From positions 1,412,020-1,476,019 of the forward strand of contig BCKQ01000004.1 of assembly GCA_001600695.1 (NCBI GenBank): a stretch of 64,000 nt of DNA. The letters run 5' to 3'. Positions 53,469-63,998 of this stretch are shown one piece after another (positions within the stretch are counted from its first letter, which is position 1; the number at the start of each line of letters is the position of its first letter). This DNA is from Ascoidea asiatica (lineage: Eukaryota > Ascomycota > Saccharomycetes > Ascoideales > Ascoideaceae). The notes beneath the pieces are model-generated. The model was not told the DNA's origin. It saw nothing but the letters and a program-made list of their open reading frames with translations, and did not search any database. The translations under genes and the position numbers were made by a program.

Positions 53469-54336
53469 TCAGTTATTCGAGAATATTGAACTAACTATTA
53501 TCTTTCGTTTACCTCTATTACTATTATTATTATTATTATTGTTATTACTACCATTAGTATCATTATTAGAATCATTAGTGCTATTATAATTTATTTTCTT
53601 TCCATTTTTTTCTTTAATCATATTATTATGTGAAATTTTCCTTCTTTTATCAATTGAATCTTTATAATTCCTTATCATTAATTTACTTTCTTTGCTTCTA
53701 TTTATTGTATCTTCTTTATTAACCATATTACTTTTATTATCTTTGATTCTTTTTGAATTTAAATCATTCATTTCTCGTTGTCTCTTTATTCCAGAAATCC
53801 TTTCTTTCATATTATTATTTTCATTATTAAGAAATATAGATGATGTTATAACTTTACTTTTATTTTCACATTCATTCTTTATTCTTTTTTTTCTTCTATT
53901 ATCAATAACATTATTATTTCTCACTTTATTATTTTCAACTTTCTTTAAAACTTTATCAATACAATTTTCTTTTTTTTCTAATCTATTGAAATTGCTTATA
54001 TCATTTACTTTATTATTTAAATTTCTTGAAATCTTTCTCATAATATTTGATTTATAATTACTTCCATTATTTCCATTACTTCCATTATTATAATTATAAT
54101 TATAATTAAAATACATATTTTTTGGTTGAATAATTTCAATAACTTTTAATTTTTCTTTTTCTTTGATCTCTTGAAATTTTTTCAAATTTTCTTTAGCAAT
54201 TATTCTTTTTTCATTTAATTTATTTGAATATTTTTTATAAAATTTAAAAAAAAAATCTATTTTCATTTTCTTTTTATCTAATTTAAATAATTTTATACTC
54301 TCTTGAAGTTTTAAACTAAATCTTTCATTATCATTA

Positions 54337-54392
<56 letters not shown>

Positions 54393-54701
54393 CGTTTTAG
54401 TTGTCATTAAATTTGGAAAATCTTTTTTTATTAAATTTAACCAAAGTTCATTAGAATCTTCTTTAAAAACTGAATGTTCAATTTCAATTTCTTCTAATTG
54501 TTTTGCACTCATTTTTATTAAAATTGGTTTCAAAATTAAAAAATTTGTAAAAAATCCAAAACTTTTAATTAATTTTATATTCTTATTATCATTTAATTCA
54601 TTTAAACATAATTTTGTTAATTTTGGTATCCCATTTTTTTTATAATCTAATCTATTTTTCATATCTCTCTTAATTTTATCTTCTAAAATTGTTTCATTCA
54701 T
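53469..54701 (-). CDS. ELA1: Elongin A homologue
   Basis: A 410-residue protein whose N-terminal 180 residues match the elongin A family. The BC-box-like segment LTKLCLNEL is at residues 28-36, followed by FLILKPILIKMSAKQLEEIE, an F-box-like segment, then NELWLNLIKKDFPN. After a poly-Asn insert (about 106-121) comes FFFKFYKKYSNKLNEKR and a charged helix. The remainder is basic, Asn-rich and disordered. In yeast Ela1 pairs with elongin C (Elc1) and the Cul3-Rbx1 ligase to ubiquitinate stalled RNA polymerase II. The BC box lacks the usual small residue before the first Leu (Lys27 here). Length is close to yeast Ela1 (379 residues). Confidence 0.8.
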
Positions 54702-55090
54702 TTTTCTTTTTCTTATTTATTTATTTATTATATATAACCTTTAATCATTTATTTAATCAGATATTTAGTTATTCAGTTATTCAGTTATTCAATATTTAGA
54801 TATATCATTAAATTATTGCTTTACTTATTTGATTAATTAACTAAAAGTTTTGATTATTTAATTATTGTATCATTCCATTAGTATTTTAAATTATAATGTT
54901 AAAGTTACTTACTTGTATTTTCAATTATTGCCCTTTTTCCAAATCATTTACGCCAAAAGATGTATGGGTGCTTACTAAGGACATCCGTACCTCAAGAAAC
55001 CTCTCGATGTAAACCCACTAGACTGGCTTTAAGCTTACCTAATTGAAAAAAAAAAAATATTAAAAAGAATTTCTTCAATGCAAAAAAGAA
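54702..55090. other. Intergenic region between ELA1 and tRNA-Leu
   Basis: AT-rich, with TTATTCAG-type short repeats at about 54765-54795 and a slightly GC-richer patch at 54945-55040. The last 35 bases are shared with the flank of the tRNA-Leu at 8369. No gene. Confidence 0.55.
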
Positions 55091-55173
55091 TGAAGGATGC
55101 GAGGTTCGAACTCGCGCGGGAATTTCCCAGTAGATCTTAAGTCTACCGCCTTAGACCACTCGGCCAACCCTCC
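55091..55173 (-). tRNA. tL(UAA): tRNA-Leu(TAA)
   Basis: An 83-nt class II tRNA, anticodon TAA, same arms as the copy at 8369-8451. Its 3' flank (about 55062-55090) is the same as at 8339-8368, so the duplication extends beyond the tRNA. A multicopper oxidase lies 340 bp further on, as one lies beyond the 8.4 kb copy. Confidence 0.96.
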
Positions 55174-55515
55174 AATTTATTGTTGAAAAATGGCTTCTAC
55201 AATTGGTACTATCTTATTAATTGCGTGCTTCCTTGAGTTGAATAATTTTTGTGGCGCATTTCTTTAATATTACAAGTAAACTAGTTTTAGCTTTAGTTTT
55301 TAGGTTCTGTTACTATTTAAAACAATGATTGATAAACTTACCATGAAGACAAATAATTTTTGGTTATTTGATGTTATTTGTATTGAAAGAATGAAGAATT
55401 AATGAAATACATAATGGATGTTTTTGAAATACTAAAAAATATTTATAGGAGAATTAAGGTATTAAGTTTTGAAGGTTGAACCCACAAAAAAAAGAAGAAA
55501 GAAAGAACAAATTAT
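55174..55515. other. Intergenic region between tRNA-Leu and multicopper oxidase 2
   Basis: AT-rich 3' flank, no gene. Unlike the 8.4 kb locus there is no tRNA-Gly or tRNA-Arg here. Confidence 0.6.
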
Positions 55516-57525
55516 TTAAATAATAGTAATATTTAATTCAGAAGGAGTTAAATCAACTTTTGAATCAAAATCTGAATGTGGTTGATCATATAAACCTAAT
55601 GGAATTTGATTAATTAAATCTTTACTTTCAATAAAAACACTTGCCATTCCTGCAGCTAAATGAGTTTGAATATGACAATGAATCATCCATGCTCCTGGAT
55701 TATCTGCAACAAACCTAATGATTGCATAACCTCCAGTAATAACTGCAACATTATCAACATATGGAGGATTTTCAAAATTAAATAAATCATCTTCACCATT
55801 TTCTAAAGCTTCTTCAACTGATGAATATGGAAATGTTGATATTGAATCATTTTTAGCAATAACCCAAAATGTATGACCATGTAAATGCATTGGATGATCT
55901 GCCAATGGAGAATTTTGAAAAATTATATCAACAATATCACCAGATTCAATTCCAACATCAATTAATGAAGCACTCATACTTTCTGTGACATTCATCATTG
56001 GATCTTCAATTAAAGAGAATAAAATTGGATAATCTAATTCCATTCCGGCATTCATTGGTGTTCCTCCATAAATTGAAAATGTTGTTTGTCCAGGTCTTGC
56101 AAGATATGTATAAATTGTTTTATCGCTTGCACCAGATTTAGGTACTAAAGTAGAATCATATGGAATTGTTTCTAAAGGATTTACTTGTTTAAAATTATCA
56201 CTTAATAATGTACCTGCAGTATTTTGATAACTTTCACCATTACTTAATAAATCTGTTTTATTTTGAATTTCTAAAGAAGTTTCATTATCATATGAGCCAT
56301 ATTTTAAGTATGCATATCCATTATATAATTGTGGCATATCTGCACCAGAAATTCTAAATAAAAATGGATTTGAAATATCCTCATGCTCAGATTCTTTAGT
56401 TTTGATTAAAACTGTAAACCTTTGTCCTATTGGTAAATATAATTGTTCACCTTCAATTGGATTAACAAAAGAACCATCAATTGCAATTACAATAAATTTA
56501 TGATCATCTATACTAATACTTTTTGAAAATTCTCCTCCAATATTCATAATATTCATCATTACAAATGAATTATTATTTGTATAAATAATTTCTAAATCTG
56601 AAGTTGTATTAAAACAATCGGTCATTGTACCTGGAAATTCTAAAAGATCTTCATCATAATCAATTGAAGAAAACCCATTTAAAGCACCTAAATACATACA
56701 ACCATAAGTATCCATATAATAAGAATCTGATTCTGTAAGTGTCATAAACTTTTCATATTTAACTGAACCATCACCAGCAATAACATCTTGTGGAGTACAA
56801 TAATGACGACCTTTACCATTAATTAACATAGATTGAACACAAGTTGGATCCATACCAAATGCAAACATTTTTGAAGCTACATCATCATAAGGTTCTTTAA
56901 ACCAATCACCAATCATAAATAATTGAGGAGATTTTTCTAATTCATTTAATAAATTTAATTCATTTGAATCTTGAGTAATATTACAATATGGTTTTTCAAT
57001 ATTATTTGAAGGTTGAATATAAATTGGACCAGCAATACCATCATTTGCATAACCTCTATAATGAGAATGATACCAATAAAAACCATATTGATCGGCTTTC
57101 CAAACATAAGTATAAGAATCACCAGTTAATATAGGAAATTGAGTAACACCAGCACTACCATCAGCAAAATTTGTACCTTTTTGATGAATACCATGAAAAT
57201 GAATTGTTATTGGTACAGTTAAATAATTTGTAACTTCAATTACAATCCAATCACCTTGAATTGCAGAAATTTGTGGACCTGGAGATTGACCATTAATTAA
57301 AAAACCTCTTCTATATCTACCATCAGGTTTTACAGTTGTTTCTGTTAAATTCCATTCTTGATATTGTATATTTGCATTTTCAGGTATAATTGATAAGGGA
57401 TCTTCAACATATGAGTCTGAATTATGTATTAAAGTTATATTACTTAATGGAATAGCATAAGTTAAAGAACTATATTTGAAAAAATTCAAAAAAATAAGAG
57501 AAAAGAAATTGAATAAATTCCTCAT
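55516..57525 (-). CDS. Secreted laccase-like multicopper oxidase (copy 2)
   Basis: A 669-residue multicopper oxidase with a hydrophobic N-terminal signal (MRNLFNFFSLIFLNFF, then a likely cut near TYA-IPLS) and three cupredoxin domains. All copper motifs are present: HFHG, YWYHSHYRGY, HPMHLHGH from residue 544 and HCHIQTH from residue 616, with Met as the T1 axial residue (HLAAGM). There is no C-terminal membrane helix, so it is probably secreted or wall-bound and laccase-like; the substrate is unknown. Many N-x-S/T sites indicate N-glycosylation. Paralogue of 9404-11395. A single TGAGCAAA, the Mac1-type copper-response core, lies about 95 bp upstream (57619-57626). Copper loading in the secretory pathway would depend on functions such as Gef1, also encoded here. 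Confidence 0.9.
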   Translation of the reverse strand: MRNLFNFFSLIFLNFFKYSSLTYAIPLSNITLIHNSDSYVEDPLSIIPENANIQYQEWNLTETTVKPDGRYRRGFLINGQSPGPQISAIQGDWIVIEVTNYLTVPITIHFHGIHQKGTNFADGSAGVTQFPILTGDSYTYVWKADQYGFYWYHSHYRGYANDGIAGPIYIQPSNNIEKPYCNITQDSNELNLLNELEKSPQLFMIGDWFKEPYDDVASKMFAFGMDPTCVQSMLINGKGRHYCTPQDVIAGDGSVKYEKFMTLTESDSYYMDTYGCMYLGALNGFSSIDYDEDLLEFPGTMTDCFNTTSDLEIIYTNNNSFVMMNIMNIGGEFSKSISIDDHKFIVIAIDGSFVNPIEGEQLYLPIGQRFTVLIKTKESEHEDISNPFLFRISGADMPQLYNGYAYLKYGSYDNETSLEIQNKTDLLSNGESYQNTAGTLLSDNFKQVNPLETIPYDSTLVPKSGASDKTIYTYLARPGQTTFSIYGGTPMNAGMELDYPILFSLIEDPMMNVTESMSASLIDVGIESGDIVDIIFQNSPLADHPMHLHGHTFWVIAKNDSISTFPYSSVEEALENGEDDLFNFENPPYVDNVAVITGGYAIIRFVADNPGAWMIHCHIQTHLAAGMASVFIESKDLINQIPLGLYDQPHSDFDSKVDLTPSELNITII

Positions 57526-59083
57526 AATGTTTTACTTTTATTTTTTTTGGCTTTTTGAAGGAACGTTAATGATATCAAAGACAATTTCTAAGAAAATAAA
57601 TTATCAATGAAATGAAAATGAGCAAATTAAACTACATTGGTTAAAAATTAAAAGAGATTTTTTCTTATTTATATTTTTTCATATAAAACAAAATGAAATA
57701 ATATCTTGCATGTTTTAAGATAAAAAAAGCATTTTAAAGAAAAGAAAAAAATTATAAACCGAAAGTGAAGAGAATTGTAGAATATTAAGTTTTTTGGTAA
57801 TAAAAACTATTTAGAGTTTTTTGTTTTGAATAATAAGTTTTATAGTTTACAAAAATATGACTAGAGAAATATTGAGATATTGAGATATTGAAATATTGAA
57901 ATATTTCAAAATTTCAATAAAAAATATTGAATGATATAATCATAGGGATATAAATCCACTTGGAAACCGGATAATTGTTAAAAAATGGGAAACAAAGTTG
58001 GAAGTTTCACTAATAGAACATGAAATTCAATCTGAAAATGAAAAATGCTGAAATGATGGTAGAAAAAGATCTAAATTAAAGCAGGTATGAGACTTTCTCG
58101 ATTTGGAACATTTCCTTTCAAAATCAAGGAAATTAGTCTCCACAAAGAATATGATTAAAATTATATTTTAGAAACTTCAGTACATAATTGTAGTATGTAT
58201 TCCTCTTACAAAAGCAGAATCATTTTGCTGTCTTATAATTAATTAATTAACAGAGCTAGATAATCCAAAACAGTGGAAGACAAAAAGTAGGTACAGTATC
58301 TGTTAATAATTGTTCAATTCATAACAATATCTCTTTGATAATACTAAATTTGAGTAAACTGCTAAAGCAACATTACTGGTACAAAAAGTAGTCGTAAAAT
58401 TTCCTTCCCATTTCAAAAGGAACAGATTCTGGCATTAATCCTGGGATTATTTGTGAGAATGAATTTTTCTCGGCTGTTCTTGTAATAGCCCAAGTTATTA
58501 TCAGATTGTTTTTCAAGCTTTTGCAAGGCAAATCCAATACCAGATATTGAAGTCAATGCAAACAACTTGCATTTAAACTTAAGGCAGTAAGAATTGTTCA
58601 AACAGGAAATTTGCTGTCTCTGGTAGAAATTGAACAAGCTAGCTAGTCTATTTGGCAGTAATGTTAGTTTTTATTACTTTTCATCATCAGAGATAGAATA
58701 AATAGTGAGAGTCGATTATTTGAATCCTCGCTTCTTCTTGTCTGTGGTTTTTCGGTTTTGAAGCTTTGAAACATAAATGGATTTAGTATCGGACTCGGCT
58801 GGCATGCTTTTGTAGTGTAGTGCAGTACAGTAGAGCTAAAGCAGAGCAGAAACGTTTGTTTGCAATTCGCCATTTCTCTGCTCTTCAACCTGGAACCAGC
58901 CACATTTCCCAAGTATCCTTGTATTTGGTTCTCTGAACACTCTAGCATAACGCCTCGATACGGCTAGTGTTTTAGTGGCGCTATAATGAGAATGAGAACA
59001 AAAGTTGAAGTATTCTAGGCCGGTTGCACTAGATTATTTTTGACATGTCCTAGAAAGATAATAAAAAAAAAAGCCAAAAAAAG
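57526..59083. other. Gene-poor region between multicopper oxidase 2 and tRNA-Tyr
   Basis: AT-rich with TTGAGATATTGA-type short repeats at about 57872-57930 and a moderately GC-richer patch at about 58410-58980. Small minus-strand ORFs (58413-58637, 58664-58948) show no recognisable features. Confidence 0.5.
57619..57626. promoter_or_regulatory. Single Mac1-type copper-response core
   Basis: TGAGCAAA is the reverse complement of TTTGCTCA, the core bound by the copper-sensing activator Mac1. It lies about 95 bp upstream of a copper enzyme. Functional Mac1 promoters usually have two copies and I see one, so this is weak. Confidence 0.25.
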
Positions 59084-59183
59084 TCTCCTGGGGGTGAGTC
59101 TATCACCCGATCTCAAGATAACTTTGATTCTCACAAAGTGAAACATTACAGTCTCGCGCCTTAGCCAGCTTGGCCACCAAGAG
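59084..59183 (-). tRNA. tRNA-Tyr(GTA) with intron and abnormal T loop
   Basis: Minus-strand, 100 nt with an intron of about 26 nt after position 37. The acceptor CTCTTGG pairs with CCAGGAG, the D arm is intact, and the anticodon loop CTGTAA gives GTA, as in yeast tRNA-Tyr, which always carries an intron. The T stem GGGTG/CACCC is perfect, but the loop reads ATAGACT where TTCGACT is expected. T54 and C56, needed for the elbow fold and for the Pol III B box, are lost. It may be a recent pseudogene. tRNA-Tyr is the only candidate of its kind in the window. Confidence 0.7.
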
Positions 59184-59741
59184 AGCTTTATGAAATAATT
59201 GAAACAGAAGAGCTTCAGTAGTACTGTACTAATAACAGTTTGACTTGTTTTTGTATCACATGACATATCCATTTAATAAGCAATATTATCACAGAAAACA
59301 GTTAAAATATATGGAACCGGTTTCCTAATTTAGGCATGTTTTCAGTGAATATAAAAAGAAAGCTCTGAAGTAGGAAATCATCTCAGGACTTTGTTTATAA
59401 AGTACGCAAATGAAGAAGATTAATAGCTTCTAAGAATCCTTTCGTTCAACAAGAATTTTAACTAGAAAGGAGATTAAGCGTACTTTAACTTAATACTGGA
59501 AAGCAATGAACCACTTTTGCAAAAAGCAACATAATTTATTTCAACTATTTTGAAATTTAACATAGCTGAAAGTGAAAAATTCTGTACTTCAAAAATGATA
59601 ATCATTATAAATATGAAAAAGATTCTCTTTTTATATTAGATTAATTAGATAAATTCAAATCATCCAAATTGTCATTCATATAATTTAATATAAATCAATT
59701 AAAAATAACAAGCTTATATTACTTTTAAACTCCAATTCAAA
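59184..59741. other. Intergenic region upstream of the cupin gene
   Basis: AT-rich promoter region. No gene or recognised motif. Confidence 0.55.
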
Positions 59742-60107
59742 ATGCCTATGAAATATACTCCAAGAAAAGAAGGTTTTGAAAAAAAACCACCTCAAATTCC
59801 ATCTCCTGGTAATAATTCATTCTTAGGTGATATTTTCACTTCTGAAGCTCCAAAAGAAGAACAAATTTCTTGTGGTTTTTATAAACAAGAAAAAGGTGAA
59901 CCTTTAGTTTATCATTATGATTATGATGAAATGAAAGTTATTTTAGAAGTTGAAGGTGAATATTTAATTTCTGATGAAACTGGTTATAAAGTTAGTGTTA
60001 AACCTGGTGATGTATTTTATTTTAAAAAAGGTTGTACTATAACTTTTGAAACTACTGGTTATGGTTATGCTTTCTTCACTGGTTTACGTCCAGCTGATTG
60101 TGCTTAA
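59742..60107 (+). CDS. Small cupin-fold protein, EutQ-like
   Basis: A 121-residue single-domain cupin. The C-terminal two thirds show the small beta-barrel pattern: YHYDYDEMKVILEVEGEYL (first cupin motif region), then VKPGDVFYFKKGCTITFETT (second motif region with the usual PGD). It resembles fungal proteins annotated as ethanolamine utilisation (EutQ/DUF861)-like cupins. The first motif has a single His and an Asp/Glu pair, so metal binding is possible but not certain. No signal peptide. Function unknown; a sugar- or amine-related enzyme or binding protein is possible. Strong codon bias towards GGT, GAA and CCA suggests good expression. Confidence 0.75.
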   Translation: MPMKYTPRKEGFEKKPPQIPSPGNNSFLGDIFTSEAPKEEQISCGFYKQEKGEPLVYHYDYDEMKVILEVEGEYLISDETGYKVSVKPGDVFYFKKGCTITFETTGYGYAFFTGLRPADCA

Positions 60108-60709
60108 TTTTATTTTATTCTCTTTTTAAAAATCATCTCTACATATTATTTCTTTAATATTCTATAGAAAATATTCTCAAAAAATTTATCATTTATTACT
60201 AATACTTATTAGTCATTGTTTTTTTTTTTCGCTTCATACTTTATTCTTCATCTGTATCTTTGAATAAATATTAAATTTTTCAATGAATTGTCAATTTATC
60301 TTTTTCTATTCGCAAAAAATCAAGGCTTTGAACAACACATTTATGGTGAATGTTGGATAGTCGTGTTTATTAATAGAGCCCTGACGCCTGTTGACGCATA
60401 GCCCAGAAAAATATGCAATTCTTGCAAACTTTAAAGAAATACCAAGAAATATTTGAAGAATTCAAAACTTTTATTGAAATAATAAAATTTCTTGGTTAAT
60501 TATTGTTAAAAGAATACTTGTAAAAATAGTACCAATACAGTTCTCATTTCTAAAAACAATGAATGTTGACACCTAAAGTTTAAATGCTCCAATTTTTTTC
60601 ATTGATACCCTTTTAATGATATATTATATTGTTTCAATCATATTAATTTAATCAAATTCTTTTGCAAAAAAATCTATTTTATAATTAAAATAAGTGAACA
60701 ATATTTGAA
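60108..60709. other. Intergenic region between cupin and GH76 genes
   Basis: AT-rich, with two TGACGC words in a small GC-richer patch at about 60375-60405. No gene. Confidence 0.55.
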
Positions 60710-62083
60710 ATGAAATATTTAATATCTGTATTCAGTCTATTGTATTCCATAAGATGTATAACCTCTTTAACATTAGATATAACTTCAAAAACATCAATAT
60801 GTAATGCTGCTGCTTTGGTTCAAGATGGTGTTTTAGATTATTATCAAGGAACAACATATGGTGGTACTGTTGGTATGTTTGTAAATCCATATTATTGGTG
60901 GGAAGCAGGTGAAGCATTTGGTAGTTTAATTGATGCTTGGTATTTTTGCGATAATGATACTTATGGAGATTTAATATATGATGCTTTAATGCATCAACGA
61001 GGTGATGATAATGATTATATTCCTTCAAATCAATCAACTACCGAAGGTAATGATGATCAAGGATTTTGGGGTTTAGCAGTATTAGAAGCTGTTGAAAAAA
61101 ATTTCACTAATCCACCAGATTCTGAACCCGGTTGGTTAGCTTTAGTTCAAGCTGTTTATAATACTATAAATTCAAGATGGGATTCTGATAATTGTGATGG
61201 AGGTTTAAGATGGCAAATTTTTACTTGGAATAATGGCTATAGTTATAAAAATACTGTTGCAAATGGTTGTTTATTCAATATTGCTGCAAGATTAGCAAGA
61301 TATACAGAAAATGATACATATTCTGATACTGCTGAAAAAGTTTGGAATTGGTTAGTTGATGTTGAATTTATAAATATTACTAATGGTGATGCAAGCAATC
61401 CATTATTTTATATTAATGATGGTGCTAATGTTGGTACAAATTGTACAGATTTTACAAGAACTGAATATACTTATAATTATGGTTTATTTATATCTGGTTG
61501 CGCATATCTTTATAATTATACCGAAGATGAAAAATGGTTAAATAGTTTAAATGGTTTATTAACTACAGTTGGTTCAAAATTTTTTAAAGATGATGTAATG
61601 TATGAGGCTTCATGTCAAAATGCAGGAACTTGTAATAATGATCAAAGATCTTTTAAATCTGTATTTTCAAGATTTTTATCTCAAGCTTCAATATTAGCTC
61701 CAACTACATATGATACTGTTAGACCATGGATTGAAGCAAGTGCTTCTGGAGCTGCTTCTTCGTGTTCTGGAGGTTCAGATGGTCATACATGTGGATTAAA
61801 TTGGAATAAAGGATCATGGGATAGTAAATATGGTTTAGGGGAACAAATTTCTGCTTTAGAAATTATAGTTAATTTATTAGCTCCAGAAAAACATGCACCA
61901 TTTTCAAACTCAACAGGAGGAACTTCAACAGGAGATTCAACAGCAGGTTTAGATTCTTCTTCTAATAAATATTTTTCTCAAAATGATTTAACAATTACAA
62001 GTAAGGATAAAATTGGAGCAGGAATTTTAACAGCTGTATTATTGACAGTTATGCTAGGAATCTCCATTTGGATGATTATTTGA
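60710..62083 (+). CDS. DCW1: GH76 mannosidase-like cell-wall protein (Dcw1/Dfg5)
   Basis: A 457-residue GPI-anchored member of glycoside hydrolase family 76, homologue of Dcw1 and Dfg5. These proteins are thought to act on the mannose of GPI anchors and to transfer wall proteins from the plasma membrane to beta-glucan; a Dcw1/Dfg5 activity is essential in yeast. A signal peptide covers residues 1-20. The block YYWWEAGEAFGSLIDAWYFC and the paired aspartates in EGNDDQGFW (Asp115-Asp116), the family's catalytic pair, are intact. The C-terminus has a Ser/Thr-rich linker and a final hydrophobic helix typical of a GPI signal. I cannot tell Dcw1 from Dfg5. Confidence 0.9.
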   Translation: MKYLISVFSLLYSIRCITSLTLDITSKTSICNAAALVQDGVLDYYQGTTYGGTVGMFVNPYYWWEAGEAFGSLIDAWYFCDNDTYGDLIYDALMHQRGDDNDYIPSNQSTTEGNDDQGFWGLAVLEAVEKNFTNPPDSEPGWLALVQAVYNTINSRWDSDNCDGGLRWQIFTWNNGYSYKNTVANGCLFNIAARLARYTENDTYSDTAEKVWNWLVDVEFINITNGDASNPLFYINDGANVGTNCTDFTRTEYTYNYGLFISGCAYLYNYTEDEKWLNSLNGLLTTVGSKFFKDDVMYEASCQNAGTCNNDQRSFKSVFSRFLSQASILAPTTYDTVRPWIEASASGAASSCSGGSDGHTCGLNWNKGSWDSKYGLGEQISALEIIVNLLAPEKHAPFSNSTGGTSTGDSTAGLDSSSNKYFSQNDLTITSKDKIGAGILTAVLLTVMLGISIWMII

Positions 62084-62439
62084 TAAAAGTATATTATATT
62101 CTATTATATTATATCAAATTCAGTAACAATAATTTCAATTGTTATATAATTTCATAATCTTGGGGTCGTACCAACCAATAAACAGGAATTTTGGATTTAA
62201 ATCCAATAGTAATTTGGCAGCTGTTGTTGGAATTTGAATATGAAGTAAATAGATTTTTGATGTGAAATAGATAACGATTTTTTAGTGATTTTATAAATTT
62301 TATAAATTTAATAGTAGTATGATTGTATAATTGTATAATTTAAAGTAAAACTCATTTAAACAATTAAAAAGTAATAATAGTTTAAATAAAAAAAGGTATC
62401 AACTAATTAAATCTAAAATTTAAAATATGTAAAAAGAAA
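62084..62439. other. Intergenic region between GH76 gene and tRNA-Asn
   Basis: AT-rich 3' flank with short TTATA and TTTTATAAA repeats. No gene. Confidence 0.6.
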
Positions 62440-62513
62440 CGACCCCGGACAGGATCGAACTGTCGATCTTGAGATTAACAGTCTCACGCCTTAGCCAGCT
62501 TGGCCACGGAGTC
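62440..62513 (-). tRNA. tN(GUU): tRNA-Asn(GTT)
   Basis: A 74-nt cloverleaf on the minus strand. The acceptor GACTCCG pairs with CGGGGTC with one T-G, the anticodon loop CTGTTAA gives GTT, and the T arm is GACAG-TTCGATC-CTGTC. No intron. Confidence 0.96.
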
Positions 62514-62886
62514 TTAAGCTATAGCAGCCAAAAATATTAATAGCTGATATGCAGAAACTCAAATTTGATATAGTTGAATAGCGATTTCCTTCTTGAAATG
62601 GGACATATCAGCTAAGTCTGACCACTTAAAGTGTTATTTCAACATACAAAACAAGAAATAACATGCCGAGATATGCCTCTTGAAATTGGAATGAAAGTTG
62701 AAGGAGGTGTTGAGGTTATGAAATCTCGGGAAGATTACTAATAAAAAGCAAGAACTGATAAGACTTAAAGCTACGTCCTTAATTATTAGTTTTTTATTTT
62801 ACTTTCTAAAATACCAATCGAGTATTTATTGCAATTGATAAAGCTCATTACTTAGAAATTATTTAAATAATAAACAATATAGTAAG
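62514..62886. other. Intergenic region upstream of aldo-keto reductase
   Basis: 373 bp of AT-rich promoter DNA. No recognised motif. Confidence 0.55.
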
Positions 62887-63960
62887 ATGTCAAAGATTGA
62901 GAATAAAAATAATATGAATAAGAATATTGAAGTACCATTTGCAAGAGTTGGGAACTCAGGATTGAAAATCTCAAGAATTATAGTTGGTTGTATGTCATAT
63001 GGAAGTAAAACATGGGCAGATTGGGTAGAAGACGATGAAGAAAAAATAATGAAGATTCTAAAGAAATGTTATGAATTTGGATTAAGAACATTTGATACAG
63101 CAGATGTTTATAGTAATGGAGTTTCAGAAATTTTATTAGGGAAATTTATTAAGAAATTTAATATTAAAAGGGATACAATTGTTATTTTATCAAAATGTTT
63201 TTTTCCAGTTAATGATCCAAATCTATCAAGAAATGATCCAAATATAAAAGAATTTGATTTAATTAATTGTAAAGGATTATCAAGAAAACATATATTTGAG
63301 GCTGCAGAAAATTCAGTTAAAAGATTAGGAACATATATTGATATTTATCAAATTCATAGGTTTGATCCAGAAACTCCACAATTTGAAACAATGAAAGCTT
63401 TAAATGATATTATTGAAAAGGGATACTGCAGATATATTGGTGCTTCATCAATGAAAACTTATCAATTTATGCATTTTCAACATTTAGCAGAATTAAATAA
63501 ATGGCATAAATTCATTTCAATGCAAAATTATTATAATTTATTATATCGTGAAGAAGAAAGAGAAATGATTCCCTATTGTAATGAAAGTGAAATTGGATTG
63601 TTACCATGGTCACCAAATGCAAGAGGTATTTTAACTAGACCAGTTGAGAAGACTAAAGATTCGGTCCGTTTTAAATCAGATTTAGGAAGAATTAAAACTT
63701 TAAAAATCGATGGAGATTCAATTGAAGAATCAGATAAAGAAATTATCAATAGAGTTCAAATCCTAGCTACTAAAAAAGAAGTTTCCATGGCATCAATATC
63801 AACAGCGTGGGTTTTATCCAAAGGGTATTCGCCAATAGTTGGTATCAGCTCAGAACAAAGAGTTGAGGATACAATAAAAGCATTTGCAGTTGAATTAAGT
63901 AAAGAAGATATTAAATATCTAGAAGAACCATATTCCCCAAAGCCTGTTTCTTACTTTTGA
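62887..63960 (+). CDS. Aldo-keto reductase (Csh1/YPL088W-type)
   Basis: A 357-residue NAD(P)H-dependent aldo-keto reductase of the group that includes yeast YPL088W and the Candida Csh1/Ifd proteins. After a short polar N-terminus the barrel starts at VPFARVGNSGLKISR. The catalytic tetrad is visible: Asp70 and Tyr75 in FDTADVYS, Lys103 in ILSKCFF, and His157 in YQIHRFD. The C-terminal cofactor-binding loop is near SPIVGISSEQRVEDT. Substrates are probably aldehydes or aryl alcohols. The last codons (Tyr-Phe-stop) form the first unit of a 10-bp tandem repeat that runs past the stop to the window edge. Confidence 0.9.
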   Translation: MSKIENKNNMNKNIEVPFARVGNSGLKISRIIVGCMSYGSKTWADWVEDDEEKIMKILKKCYEFGLRTFDTADVYSNGVSEILLGKFIKKFNIKRDTIVILSKCFFPVNDPNLSRNDPNIKEFDLINCKGLSRKHIFEAAENSVKRLGTYIDIYQIHRFDPETPQFETMKALNDIIEKGYCRYIGASSMKTYQFMHFQHLAELNKWHKFISMQNYYNLLYREEEREMIPYCNESEIGLLPWSPNARGILTRPVEKTKDSVRFKSDLGRIKTLKIDGDSIEESDKEIINRVQILATKKEVSMASISTAWVLSKGYSPIVGISSEQRVEDTIKAFAVELSKEDIKYLEEPYSPKPVSYF

Positions 63961-63998
63961 ATACTTTTGAATACTTTTGAATACTTTTGAATACTTTT
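63951..63998 (+). repeat. 10-bp tandem repeat at the end of the aldo-keto reductase gene
   Basis: The unit ATACTTTTGA repeats nearly five times, starting with the gene's last codons TAC-TTT-TGA and running to the window edge. Every unit carries another TTTTGA. It may continue beyond the window. Confidence 0.85.

Noticed and set aside
59015-59272. 85-codon minus-strand ORF
   Set aside because: It lies over the tRNA-Tyr gene and has no protein features.
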